Made by a program: the position numbers and the translations under genes. The notes beneath the pieces were generated by a model. The model was given only the letters and a program-made list of their open reading frames with translations, made no database searches and was not told where the DNA came from. From DASXHZ01 sp036488085 (lineage in GTDB: Bacteria; Acidobacteriota; Thermoanaerobaculia; Gp7-AA8), in NCBI GenBank assembly GCA_036488085.1, contig DASXHZ010000065.1, positions 124,001 through 188,000 on the forward strand: DNA of 64,000 bases, given 5' to 3'. Of this stretch, positions 41,768-51,543 are shown piece after piece (within the stretch, counting starts at the first letter, position 1; every line of letters starts with the position of its first letter).

Positions 41768-44700
41768 ATGTCCCTCTCTCGGTTCCATCCCCTCGTCTCC
41801 CGCTGGTTCTCTGAAACGCTCGGTGATCCGACGCCCGCCCAGGTGCAGGGATGGGCGGCGATCCGTGAGCGACAGCACACGCTCATCGCGGCGCCGACCG
41901 GGTCGGGCAAGACGCTCGCGGCGTTTCTTACGGCGCTCGACGACCTGTTCCAGGAGGGGCTGCAAGGCCCGTTGCCGGACGAGGTGCGGGTCGTCTACGT
42001 CTCGCCGCTGAAGGCGCTGAGCGCGGACATCCATAAGAACCTGGCGGAGCCGCGGGCGGCGATTCGCCGGCTTGCGGCCGAGGCGGGCGTGGAGGCGCCG
42101 CAGATCACGGCGGCGGTGCGCACTGGCGACACGACGTCGAGCGAGCGCGCGGCCATGCTGCGCACGCCGCCGCACATCCTCGTCACGACTCCCGAGTCGC
42201 TTTACCTGCTGCTGACGGCAGAGCGCAGCCGCGAGATGCTGCGGACCGCGCGCACGGTGATTGTCGATGAGATTCACGCAGTCATCGGCACGCGCCGTGG
42301 CGCGCACCTGGCGCTCACCCTCGAACGGCTGCAGCGCGTCGCCGAACATCCGCTCCTCCGCATCGGTCTTTCCGCGACGCAGAAGCCGATCGGCGAGGTC
42401 GCGAAGTATCTACTCGGTGTAGACGGCGGCGACTGCGCGATCGTCGACGAAGGTCACCACCGCGCGATGGACCTCGGCGTCGAGATGCCGCGGTCGCTCC
42501 TCGAAGCGGTCATGTCGCACGAGGTGTGGGAGGAGTATTACGACCGCCTCACGGCGCTCATCAACGAGCACCGGACGACGCTCGTCTTCGTGAACACGCG
42601 CCGGATGGCCGAGCGCGTCGCGCGCCATCTCTCCGAGCGCCTCGGCGATCAGGCCGTCACGGCGCATCACGGGAGTCTCTCGAAGGAGAACCGACTCGAC
42701 GCGGAGTCGCGGCTCAAGTCGGGCCAGCTCAAGGCGCTCGTCGCGACGGCGTCGCTGGAGCTCGGCATCGACATCGGTCACGTCGATCTCGTCTGCCAGC
42801 TAGGCTCGCCGCACCGCATCGCCACGTTCCTCCAGCGCGTCGGCCGGTCGGGGCATACGGTCTCCGGCACGCCGAAGGGACGGCTCTTCCCGGTATCGCG
42901 CGATGACCTTTTCGAATGCGCGGCGCTGTTGCGCGCCGTACATCGTGGCGAGCTCGATCGGATCGTGATGCAGGAGGCGCCGCTCGACGTGCTCGCGCAG
43001 CAGGTGGTCGCGGAGTCGTCCTGCGACGACTATTCCGAGGATGAGCTGTTCGCGCTCGTCCGCCGCGCGTGGCCGTATCGCGAGCTGAAGCGCGAGGAGT
43101 TCGACGGCGTCGTGAAGATGCTCGCGGACGGCTTCGCGACGCGGCGCGGCCGCCGGAGTGCGCTCATCCATCGCGACGAGGTGAACGGCAACGTTCGCGG
43201 CCGCCGTGGCTCGCGAATGCTCTCCCTCACCTCGGGCGGCGCGATCCCGGAGGTCGCCGACTATCGCGTCGTGCTCGAGCCTGAGGACACGTTCATCGGC
43301 ACGATCAACGAAGACTTCGCAATCGAGAGCACTGCCGGCGACATCTTCCAGCTCGGCAACATGTCGTGGCAGATCCTGCAGGTCGGCGCCGGCGTCGTCC
43401 GCGTGTCGGACGCGAAAGGAGCGTCGCCGACGATCCCATTCTGGCTCGGCGAAGCGCCGGCACGCAGCGACGAGCTGTCGCGCGCGGTGAGCGATCTGCG
43501 GCGCGACATCGATGGCGTCGAGTGGCTGGTGGCGGAGACGGGGATCCCGAAGAGCGCCGCCGAGGAACTGGTCGCGTATCTGAATGACACGAAGCAGGTC
43601 CTCGGCGTCCTGCCGACGCAGGAGACGCTCGTGCTCGAGCGCTTCTTCGACGAGTCGGGCGGGATGCAGCTCGTGCTGCACGCGCCGTTCGGAAGCCGCA
43701 TCAACAAGGCATGGGGGCTCGCGCTGCGAAAGCGCTTCTGCCGGCAGTTCAACTTCGAGCTGCAGGCAGCGGCGACGGAGGACGGGATCCTGCTGTCCCT
43801 CGGCCCGCAGCATTCGTTCCCGCTCGCGGACGTCTTCCGCTACCTGCACCCGGCGACCACGCGCGACGTGCTGATCCAGGCGTTCCTCGTGGCGCCGGTG
43901 TTCCAGACGCGCTGGCGGTGGAACACGACCATCTCGCTCGCAGTGCCGCGCAATCGCGGCGGGCACAAGGTTCCGCCCCAGCTTCAGCGGATGATCGCGG
44001 ACGATCTGATGGCAGCGGTCTTTCCCGATGCCGCTGCCTGCCCCGAGAACCTTCCCGGCGATCGCGAGCTGCCGGACCATCCGCTGGTGAATCAAGTCGT
44101 GCGCGACTGCCTCGAAGAGGCGATGGACTTCGAGGGCCTTCAGGCGGTCCTCGGGAAGATCCATCGCGGCGAGCTGCAACTCGTCGCGCGCGACGTGCCG
44201 GAGCCGTCGCCGCTCGCCGCGGAGATTCTCAACGCGAAGCCGTACGCGTTCCTCGACGACGCACCGCTCGAGGAGCGGCGCGCGCACGCCGTCGCGACGC
44301 GACGTGCGAGCGATCCGAAGAGCGCAGACGACATGGGACGGCTCGATACGGCCGCGATCGAGCGCGTGCGCGACGAGGTTCGTCCCGACCCGCGGGACGC
44401 CGACGAACTGCACGACGTGCTGCTGACCGCAGGCTTCCTCACCGAGGAGGAGGCGGCGGAGCTTCCACGCGAGATGTTCGAACAGTTGACCGCCTCGCGG
44501 CGCGTCGCACTCGTGAGACGGATGTGGATCGCGGCCGAGCGCCTGCCGGAACTGCTGGCGATCCATCAAGTGCCGGTTGACATCGCGCCGCCCGCTTCGC
44601 GCCTGTCGCGCACATGGACGCGCGAGGAGGCGATCGTCGAGCTGTTCCGAGGCCGACTCACGATCCTCGGTCCGACGACCGCGCGCGCGCTTGCCGCGTC

Positions 44701-45802
44701 GCTCGACATCGTTGAGTCGGAGGCGGATCTCGCGCTCCTGACACTCGAGTCGGAAGGTGTCGTGCTGCGCGGCCGATTCGAGAACCCGCAGCAGCCCGAA
44801 TGGTGCGACCGCCGGCTGCTCGCGCGCATCCATCGCTACACCCTCGGCCGCCTGCGCGCCGAGATCGAGCCGGTGAGCGCCGCCGACTTTCAGCGCTTCC
44901 TCTTCGCCTGGCAGCACGTCGCCGGACGGCTGACGGGACCGGACGGACTGCGCAAAGTGGTCGAGCAGCTCGACGGCTACGAAGTCGCCGCGCAGGCGTG
45001 GGAACGCAACGTCCTCCCGACGCGCATCGACCGTTACGACCCTTCACTCCTCGACACGCTCTGTCTCGGCGGTGAAGTCGGATGGGCGCATCGCGGTGGC
45101 GTGGTGCTCTTCCGCCGGGAGAATGCCGGCACTTGGCTGTCCGAGGTGAAATCGCAGCTCAGCGAGGCCGCGAGGGGATTGCTCGAGCGCTTGCGGAGTG
45201 GCGGCGCGCAGTTCCTGCGCCGCGATGAAGTGCTCGACGAGTTGGTCGACGCGGGGCTCGTCACCGCCGATGGCTTCCTCGGCCGCAGCGGCCGATGGTC
45301 GATCGTTCCCCCTCCGCAGCCTGACGTCCAGATCCAGGCGCGTGCACTGCTGCTTCGTTACGGTGTCGTCTTCCGGCGGCTCACGACGCGCGAGCCGAAC
45401 ATGGCGCCGTGGCGCGACCTCGCGCGCGAGCTTCGCCGGCTCGAAGCGCGCGGCGAGATCCGCGGCGGCCGGTTCGTGAACGGCATGTCGGGCGAGCAGT
45501 TCGCGCTGCCGGAAGCGGTCGAGCGGCTACGCGAGATTCGCAGGCAGGGAGCCGACGGGAACGTCATCGTCATCAGCGCCGCCGATCCGCTCAACCTGAC
45601 CGGCATCCTCGTCTCCGGCGATCGCATTCGCGCCATCCCATCCACTCGCATCGCGTACCGTGACGGCGTCGCCGTCTCGGTCATGGAAGGCGACTACCTC
45701 CGCCCGCTCAGCGACATCGACGATGCGAGCGCGTTGCACGTTGCAGCCGCGCTCGCGGGACGAAAGGTATCGGTTGCCAGCGGATTCGTGGGCCGCGCCT
45801 GA
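41768..45802 (+). CDS. lhr: Large Lhr-type ATP-dependent helicase
   Basis: A 1344-aa superfamily 2 helicase of the Lhr group, close to the usual 1400-1500 aa. Motifs: Walker A APTGSGKT (42-49), VSPLKALSADI, TTPESLYLLL, DEIH near 168 (IVDEIHAVIG), LSATQKP, VFVNTRRMAERV, SLSKENR, ATASLELGIDIGHVDLV and RVGRSGH. The long C-terminal half holds the Lhr-core and winged-helix parts (FRYLHPATTRD, FLGRSGRWSIVPP, NGMSGEQFALPEAV). Lhr unwinds DNA and RNA:DNA hybrids and is tied to repair. It is divergent from the ado operon and converges with the 232-aa gene after 3 bp. Confidence 0.95.
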   Translation: MSLSRFHPLVSRWFSETLGDPTPAQVQGWAAIRERQHTLIAAPTGSGKTLAAFLTALDDLFQEGLQGPLPDEVRVVYVSPLKALSADIHKNLAEPRAAIRRLAAEAGVEAPQITAAVRTGDTTSSERAAMLRTPPHILVTTPESLYLLLTAERSREMLRTARTVIVDEIHAVIGTRRGAHLALTLERLQRVAEHPLLRIGLSATQKPIGEVAKYLLGVDGGDCAIVDEGHHRAMDLGVEMPRSLLEAVMSHEVWEEYYDRLTALINEHRTTLVFVNTRRMAERVARHLSERLGDQAVTAHHGSLSKENRLDAESRLKSGQLKALVATASLELGIDIGHVDLVCQLGSPHRIATFLQRVGRSGHTVSGTPKGRLFPVSRDDLFECAALLRAVHRGELDRIVMQEAPLDVLAQQVVAESSCDDYSEDELFALVRRAWPYRELKREEFDGVVKMLADGFATRRGRRSALIHRDEVNGNVRGRRGSRMLSLTSGGAIPEVADYRVVLEPEDTFIGTINEDFAIESTAGDIFQLGNMSWQILQVGAGVVRVSDAKGASPTIPFWLGEAPARSDELSRAVSDLRRDIDGVEWLVAETGIPKSAAEELVAYLNDTKQVLGVLPTQETLVLERFFDESGGMQLVLHAPFGSRINKAWGLALRKRFCRQFNFELQAAATEDGILLSLGPQHSFPLADVFRYLHPATTRDVLIQAFLVAPVFQTRWRWNTTISLAVPRNRGGHKVPPQLQRMIADDLMAAVFPDAAACPENLPGDRELPDHPLVNQVVRDCLEEAMDFEGLQAVLGKIHRGELQLVARDVPEPSPLAAEILNAKPYAFLDDAPLEERRAHAVATRRASDPKSADDMGRLDTAAIERVRDEVRPDPRDADELHDVLLTAGFLTEEEAAELPREMFEQLTASRRVALVRRMWIAAERLPELLAIHQVPVDIAPPASRLSRTWTREEAIVELFRGRLTILGPTTARALAASLDIVESEADLALLTLESEGVVLRGRFENPQQPEWCDRRLLARIHRYTLGRLRAEIEPVSAADFQRFLFAWQHVAGRLTGPDGLRKVVEQLDGYEVAAQAWERNVLPTRIDRYDPSLLDTLCLGGEVGWAHRGGVVLFRRENAGTWLSEVKSQLSEAARGLLERLRSGGAQFLRRDEVLDELVDAGLVTADGFLGRSGRWSIVPPPQPDVQIQARALLLRYGVVFRRLTTREPNMAPWRDLARELRRLEARGEIRGGRFVNGMSGEQFALPEAVERLREIRRQGADGNVIVISAADPLNLTGILVSGDRIRAIPSTRIAYRDGVAVSVMEGDYLRPLSDIDDASALHVAAALAGRKVSVASGFVGRA

Positions 45803-45805
45803 TCG

Positions 45806-46504
45806 CTACGGCTCCTCGTTCCAGTCGAGCTTCTGTGACGGCACTGCGAGCATCTGCGGACCGAGGACCGTCGCGAGGATCGGCAGGAGCGGGAGGAACT
45901 GGTCGGACGTGCGGATGAAGATCGGCGACGGCAGGCCCTCGCGCGGCTGGAAACGATAGATCGCCAGATGGACCTGTGCGTTGCCAATCGGCTCGTCGTT
46001 CTTCTGGACCGGAACGGCGAAGAAGGCGGGGAAGAGCGGTCCTTCCGTCTCCGGATGGCCGATGACGTCGTCGAATTGGTCGTTGAGTGTCACCTCGCGA
46101 TCGAGGATCTCACCGCTGCGGACCTGGTAGCAGAGATAGTGAGTCAGCGGCGGCGTTGGGTCGGCGGGTATGCCTTCGGGGAACGACTTTCCAGCCGGGA
46201 GCAGAAGCAGCGTGGGGTCGCCGATGTGCCATTCGAACTGGGGGCCGAATTGGTTCGAGAAGACGACGCGGCGGTGCGGCTCCGGGACGCTCGGTATCGG
46301 CGGCTGCAGCGTGTAGGCGGTCAGGTGCCGATCGGGGAAGTTGATCGGCTCACTGTTCTTCGACACCGGGTTACCGATGAAATCAAGGCCGATGGTCCGC
46401 TGCCACCGTGGGAAGCGGTCGAATTGTCCGAGGGTCGTGACGTCGCGCTCGAATGAGATCCGGTTCAGTAGCCAAAATTTGTAGTGGTCGACTTCGTTAG
46501 GCAT
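45806..46504 (-). CDS. Hypothetical protein with two related beta units
   Basis: A 232-aa protein. The start at 46504 follows AAGGAGAG. It has no signal peptide. Two halves contain similar segments: GLDFIGNPVSKNSEPIN then HLTAYTLQPP, and AFFAVPVQKNDEPIGN then HLAIYRFQP. An ancient internal duplication is therefore likely. I do not recognise an enzyme motif. The upstream region has a 12-bp palindrome shared with the divergent DUF5916 gene. Confidence 0.75.
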   Translation of the reverse strand: MPNEVDHYKFWLLNRISFERDVTTLGQFDRFPRWQRTIGLDFIGNPVSKNSEPINFPDRHLTAYTLQPPIPSVPEPHRRVVFSNQFGPQFEWHIGDPTLLLLPAGKSFPEGIPADPTPPLTHYLCYQVRSGEILDREVTLNDQFDDVIGHPETEGPLFPAFFAVPVQKNDEPIGNAQVHLAIYRFQPREGLPSPIFIRTSDQFLPLLPILATVLGPQMLAVPSQKLDWNEEP

Positions 46505-46553
46505 CTCAGCTCTCCTTGGCAGAAGGAGTGACAGACTGATGTGTGGCCCTACC

Positions 46554-46565
46554 ACCAAATTTGGT
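46554..46565. promoter_or_regulatory. Perfect 12-bp palindrome between divergent genes
   Basis: ACCAAATTTGGT lies in the 142-bp region between the starts of the 232-aa gene (46504) and the DUF5916 gene (46647). Its AT centre stands out from the GC-rich background. A dimeric repressor or activator could bind here and control both genes. Confidence 0.4.
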
Positions 46566-46646
46566 CGCGGTGGCTCTTCGTAACGTTTCTGTAGTGGTCA
46601 TTGCCCGTTGAGGTTTCGCACGGCAGACTTGCGGCGTTCGGTACCG

Positions 46647-49193
46647 ATGAAACGCGCCATCATTTGTCTCGCCGTCTTGCTCGCGAATGTGCCCGCCGCC
46701 CGTGCGACGAATTGGCCGGAGCGGCCGGTCCTGCATGCCGTCCGTGCGACGTCGCCGATCGTCATCGACGGGGATCTCTCCGATGCCGCGTGGCAGGCGG
46801 CGCCGGCGTTCACCGACTTCACGCAGCACGATCCCGATGACGGGAAGCCGTCGACGCTGCCGACCAGCGTGAAGATCCTCTACGACGACAAGGCGGTCTA
46901 CTTCGGCGCGAAGATGGTCGACGACCATCCGCCGACGGCGCTCCTCTCGCGACGCGACGTCCTCGTCAACGGCGACTTCCTCTCCATCAACATCGACTCG
47001 CAGCACGACCGCCTGTCCGGCAACGCGTTCACGGTCACGCCGGCCGGCGAGCAGGGCGACACGGTCCTCTACAACGACATCGGCGAGGACCCGAGCTGGG
47101 ACGGCGTGTGGGAGTCCGCCGTCAAGACCGTCCCCGACGGTTGGATCGCCGAAGTCCGCATTCCGTTCTCGCAGCTCCGGTTTCCTGATCGCGACAAGCA
47201 GGTGTGGGGGATCAACATCACGCGGCGCATCTTCCGGCTCCAGGAGACGGTTCGGATCGTCAACACGCCGAAGGGCGGCGTCGGCTTCGTCTCCCACTTC
47301 GCGGACCTCGCCGGTATCGAGGAAATCCACCGCGGAAAGCCGCTCGAGCTCGTGCCGTATGCGGTGGGACGCTCAGACGTGCAGTCGCGATTCGATCGTA
47401 CCGATCCGTTCCTGCAGTCGTCGAAGGAGAAGATCGACGGCGGCCTCGATCTCAAGTACGCGCTCACGTCGACGCTGACGCTGACCGGCACCGTGAATCC
47501 CGACTTCGGCCAGGTCGAGGTCGACCCCGCCGTCGTCAACCTCACGCAGTTCGAGACGTTCTATCCGGAGAAGCGGCCATTCTTCACCGAGGGGTTTCAG
47601 ATCTTCAGTTTCGGCGACTCGCCGGCACCCGAACATTGGAACTTCACGTCGATCCCGACGTTCTTCTACTCGCGTCGCATCGGCCGCGCTCCGCAGGGGA
47701 CCGTCAACGCCGACTTCGTCGATGAGCCGACCACGACGACGATCCTCGGTGCCGCGAAGGTCACCGGAAAGGTCGGCAAGTGGACGGTGGGCGTGCTCGA
47801 CGCGCTGACCGACAACGAGACGGCGCGCTTCGCGACCGGACCGCTGGAGCAGCGGCAGACCGTCGAGCCGATGTCGAACTACTTCGTCACCCGCGACACA
47901 CGCGACTTCGGCAGTAACTCGCGGATCGGCATCATGGTGACCTCCGTCGATCGGCGCCTCCCGGAGGAGTTGTCGTACCTGCGCAGCCGCGCCGACATGG
48001 TCGGGATCGACGGTTACAGCGGGACCGCGAACAACAACTGGATCTTCGAGTGGTTCGCAGCCGGCTCGCGCCTCGCCGGGAGTGCCGAGTCGATCGCGGA
48101 TGCGCAAAACGCGCCGGAGCGCTATTACGGTCGTCCCGATGCGAAGTCGTTCCACCTCGATCCGACCCGTACGTCGCTCCAAGGCTGGGCGGGGAAGGCG
48201 ATGCTGTCGAAGGCGACGGGACTCTGGCGCGGGCTCGTCCAGGTGCAGGCGTATTCACCGGGGTTCGAGACGAACGACGTCGGCTTCATGACGCGGACGG
48301 ACACGATTTCGACCAACGCGGTCATCCACTACGACAACGATCATCCGACGGAACGGTTTCGCGAGAAGCACGTCTGGTTCGGCGCGTGGTCGAATCAGAA
48401 CTTCGACCATGACGCCCTCGGGCGCGGTGTCTTTGCCGAGCATTCGGCGGTTCTCGCGAACTACTGGAACTACGACACGAACCTCTTTCTCTCGCCCGAC
48501 GTTCTCGATGACCGGTTGACGCGCGGAGGTCCGCTGGTGCGCGCGCGACGATCGTGGGACACGATCGCGAGCCTCGGCAGCGACAATCGCAAGCACTTCT
48601 ACTTCGCCCTCAGCGCGCATGCGAACGGCGCGGCCGACGGGCTGTTGAATCGCACCCTCGGCGTAACGCTCACCGCGCAGCCGTCGCCGAGCCTCCTGGT
48701 CAGCGTCTCGCCGACCATCGGGCGCCTTCACGATCACACGCAATACGTGACGACGGTCGCCGACCCCGCCGCGACGGCGACCTACGGCAACCGCTACGTC
48801 TTCGCCGATCTCGACCAGCGGACGTTCGAGCTCGGGACGCGCGTCGACTGGACGCTGACGCCGAAAATGTCCTTCCAGCTCTACATGCAGCCGTTCGTCG
48901 CCTCAGGCGACTTCCACGACTACCACTCCCTCGCTGCCCCGCGAACCGCCGATTACGAGGCGTACACCGGCGCGGTCGCCAGCCCGGACTTCGACTTCCG
49001 CAGCGTCCGCGCCAGCGCCGTCGCCCGCTGGGAGTTCCGCCCCGGCTCCGCCCTCTATGTCGTCTGGAACGAAAACCGCGCCGACACCCTCGACGTCGGC
49101 ACCCTCCGCCTCGCCCGCGACCTCCGCGGCGTCGCCAACGCGCCATCGCACGATGTATTTCTCATCAAGATGTCGTACTGGCTGCCGTTCTAG
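46647..49193 (+). CDS. DUF5916 outer-membrane-type protein with CBM9-like N-terminal domain
   Basis: An 848-aa protein with a signal peptide (AIICLAVLLANVPAARA). Residues about 25-215 are a carbohydrate-binding family 9-like beta-sandwich (SPIVIDGDLSDAAWQAAPAF, VKILYDDKAVYFGAKMVDD). The remainder is DUF5916, a predicted outer-membrane beta-barrel, with hallmark segments LTGTVNPDFGQVEVDPA and FYPEKRPFFTEG. It ends in an aromatic YWLPF, as outer-membrane proteins do. It may bind or import carbohydrate-like ligands. This family is abundant in Acidobacteriota and Bacteroidota. Confidence 0.92.
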   Translation: MKRAIICLAVLLANVPAARATNWPERPVLHAVRATSPIVIDGDLSDAAWQAAPAFTDFTQHDPDDGKPSTLPTSVKILYDDKAVYFGAKMVDDHPPTALLSRRDVLVNGDFLSINIDSQHDRLSGNAFTVTPAGEQGDTVLYNDIGEDPSWDGVWESAVKTVPDGWIAEVRIPFSQLRFPDRDKQVWGINITRRIFRLQETVRIVNTPKGGVGFVSHFADLAGIEEIHRGKPLELVPYAVGRSDVQSRFDRTDPFLQSSKEKIDGGLDLKYALTSTLTLTGTVNPDFGQVEVDPAVVNLTQFETFYPEKRPFFTEGFQIFSFGDSPAPEHWNFTSIPTFFYSRRIGRAPQGTVNADFVDEPTTTTILGAAKVTGKVGKWTVGVLDALTDNETARFATGPLEQRQTVEPMSNYFVTRDTRDFGSNSRIGIMVTSVDRRLPEELSYLRSRADMVGIDGYSGTANNNWIFEWFAAGSRLAGSAESIADAQNAPERYYGRPDAKSFHLDPTRTSLQGWAGKAMLSKATGLWRGLVQVQAYSPGFETNDVGFMTRTDTISTNAVIHYDNDHPTERFREKHVWFGAWSNQNFDHDALGRGVFAEHSAVLANYWNYDTNLFLSPDVLDDRLTRGGPLVRARRSWDTIASLGSDNRKHFYFALSAHANGAADGLLNRTLGVTLTAQPSPSLLVSVSPTIGRLHDHTQYVTTVADPAATATYGNRYVFADLDQRTFELGTRVDWTLTPKMSFQLYMQPFVASGDFHDYHSLAAPRTADYEAYTGAVASPDFDFRSVRASAVARWEFRPGSALYVVWNENRADTLDVGTLRLARDLRGVANAPSHDVFLIKMSYWLPF

Positions 49194-49381
49194 AGGGGCG
49201 AGGACTATCTCTTTCTCGAGAGTGAAATGGTGTCCTTCTTCGTGCCGCTTCTTCCGCTGGTGCCTCACGCATCCTCGCGGCCATCGAACAGGCAAAGCCG
49301 GGGCGACGCGTGGGAGTCAGCCCCTAATTGCGACGCTCGTTGTCCACCGGGGGCGGCCGTCCAACGGCACGACTTGGCTCC

Positions 49382-51517
49382 TCACCACACCCTGCACGCT
49401 TTCGATCCCCGCACCATTGCCGAGTTATCGCCGCATCGGAAAGCCTTCTGGAACTCGGGGAGGTCGGAGACGATGCCGTTGATGCGGTACTTCCCGGGGG
49501 AGTGGGGGTTGGTCAGGGCGTTGACGCGGAGGTTCTCGGGGCGCTGGTTTTCGCAGGCCCACTGGGCGAATCCGATGAAGAAGCGCTGGTCGGGGGTGAA
49601 GCCGTCCATCGGCTGCAGGTTGTCGTGCGCCGTCGCGTCCTTCCACGCGATGTAGGCGATGAGGGTGCCGCCGAGGTCGGCGACGTCTTCGCCTGACGTC
49701 AGCTTCGAGTTGATCTTGATATCGTCGACGATCGTGTACTGCGCGTACTGGTCGCGGACGCACTGGACCCGCTCCTCGAACTGCTTCTGATCCTCGGGGG
49801 TCCACCAGTTCTTCAGGTTGCCGTGTGCGTCGAACTGAGCGCCTTCGTCGTCGAATGCGTGCGTCAGCTCGTGGCCGATCGTCGAGCCGGTGTTGCCGTA
49901 GTTCGGCGCGTCGTCGAGCTTCGGGTCGTACAGTGGCGGCTGCAGGACGCCCGCGGGGAAGTTGATGTCGTTCATCTGCGGGTTGTAATAGGCGTTGACG
50001 GTCGGCGGCGTCATGCCCCACTCGCCGCGGTCGACCGGCTTGCCGATCTTGGCGAGATCGCGCTTCGACTCGAATAGCGTGGCGCGCGAGACGTTGCCGA
50101 AGTAGTCGGTGGGCTTGATGGTCACCGACGAATAGTCGCGCCACCGCTCCGGGTAGCCGACCTTGTTGACGACCGCGTGCAGTTTCTCGAGGGCGCGCTC
50201 TTTCGTCGGAGCGCTCATCCAGTCGAGCGCCTTGATCTCCTGCTCCATCGCCGTTTCGATGCGCTTCGTCATGTCGACGGTCTTCGCCTTCGTCTCCGGC
50301 GTGAACGTGCGGCGGACGAACTCCTGTCCGAGCGCCTCGCCGAGGTCGCGGTCGACGCCGCGGACGCAGCGCTTCCAACGGGGCGGCTGCGACTGCACGC
50401 CGCGCAGCCCCTTCGAGTAGAAGTTGAAGTTCTCGGTGAAGAACGGCTTCGACAGAAACGGCGAGCGGCTGTCGACCGCATGCCACTCGAGATAAACCTT
50501 CCAGTCGGCGAGCGACTCGGAGTCGAGGAGATTGTTCACTTCCTCGAAGAACTTGGGCTGGGTGAGGTTGATGATCTTCACGCCGGTGACGCCGCTGTCG
50601 GCGAGGTAGGTGTTCCAGTCGAAGTTCGGCGCGATCTTCTCGACCGCGGCGAGCGACATCTTGTGCGCGGTCTTGTACGGGTCACGGCGCTCAACGCGCG
50701 TGAGCGATGCCTTCGCCAGCGCGGTTTCGATGCGGAGTACGGTGGTCGCGTCCTTGGCCGCCTGTTCCGGCTTCGTGCCGACGAGTTCGAGCACCTTCGC
50801 GATGTGCGCCAGGTACTTCTCGCGGATGTCCTTCGAGCGGGCGTCCTCTTTCGTGTAGTAGTCGCGGTCCGGGAGACCGAGGCCGCCGGAAGTGGCGGTG
50901 GCGATCACTTGCGTAGCGTCGCTGTAGTCCTGGTCGGAGCCGAAGCCGAAGAGAAAGCGGCGGGAGCTACTCCGCAGATGCTCGGTCGCGAGAAACTTCG
51001 CGAGATCCTTCTTCGACGCGATGGCGTGAATCTCCGCCAGCAGCGGTTTGATGGGGGCATATCCGAGGCGCTCGATCTCTGCTTCGTCCATACAGGCGGC
51101 GAAGTAGTCGCCGATCTTCGCCTGCACCGCCGTCCGATTTGCCGTCCCTGGTTTGAGCTGTTCGAGGACGCCCCAGAGGAAGCGCTGGTTCTCATCCGTG
51201 AGCTTTCCGTAGACGCTCCACGACGCCTGATCGGAGGGAATCGGGTTGTGCGCCATCCAGCCGCCGCAGGTGTACTGGTAGAAGTCGTCGCATGGGTTCG
51301 CCGTCTTATCCATCGCTTCGACGTCGAGGCTCGGCGTGTACGGCATCGCCGTCAGCGGCGTCTCATGCTTCGAGGGCGTCCCCTGCGGCGTATCCGTCAT
51401 CGGCGGGACACCGGGCTGCGGGTTCGTCGGTTTCGGCTTCGCCTCTTCCGGATTCGTGGTCGTCTGCGCGAAGAGCGGTGCGGCAGTCAGCAGGAGCGCT
51501 GCGGCGAGCTGTTTCAT
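49382..51517 (-). CDS. pepO: M13-family zinc metallopeptidase (neprilysin/PepO-like), exported
   Basis: A 711-aa protein. The ATG at 51517 is preferred over a TTG at 51526. It has a signal peptide (LAAALLLTAAPLFAQ). M13 hallmarks are CDDFYQYTCGGW at the N-terminus, NAYYNPQMNDINFPAGVLQPP (in part), zinc motif HELTH at 549-553, GEDVADLGG and the C-terminal CRVW. It cleaves oligopeptides in the periplasm. It lies 26 bp after the VPS10/BNR gene on the same strand and probably shares its transcript. Confidence 0.95.
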   Translation of the reverse strand: MKQLAAALLLTAAPLFAQTTTNPEEAKPKPTNPQPGVPPMTDTPQGTPSKHETPLTAMPYTPSLDVEAMDKTANPCDDFYQYTCGGWMAHNPIPSDQASWSVYGKLTDENQRFLWGVLEQLKPGTANRTAVQAKIGDYFAACMDEAEIERLGYAPIKPLLAEIHAIASKKDLAKFLATEHLRSSSRRFLFGFGSDQDYSDATQVIATATSGGLGLPDRDYYTKEDARSKDIREKYLAHIAKVLELVGTKPEQAAKDATTVLRIETALAKASLTRVERRDPYKTAHKMSLAAVEKIAPNFDWNTYLADSGVTGVKIINLTQPKFFEEVNNLLDSESLADWKVYLEWHAVDSRSPFLSKPFFTENFNFYSKGLRGVQSQPPRWKRCVRGVDRDLGEALGQEFVRRTFTPETKAKTVDMTKRIETAMEQEIKALDWMSAPTKERALEKLHAVVNKVGYPERWRDYSSVTIKPTDYFGNVSRATLFESKRDLAKIGKPVDRGEWGMTPPTVNAYYNPQMNDINFPAGVLQPPLYDPKLDDAPNYGNTGSTIGHELTHAFDDEGAQFDAHGNLKNWWTPEDQKQFEERVQCVRDQYAQYTIVDDIKINSKLTSGEDVADLGGTLIAYIAWKDATAHDNLQPMDGFTPDQRFFIGFAQWACENQRPENLRVNALTNPHSPGKYRINGIVSDLPEFQKAFRCGDNSAMVRGSKACRVW

Positions 51518-51543
51518 GGTCGTCAAGTCTATCTTCCTCGCCG

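Noticed and set aside
42800..44917. A 705-codon open frame on the minus strand inside the helicase gene
   Set aside because: It mirrors the helicase frame, has Arg/Leu/Glu-rich random composition, and the plus-strand helicase motifs are complete.
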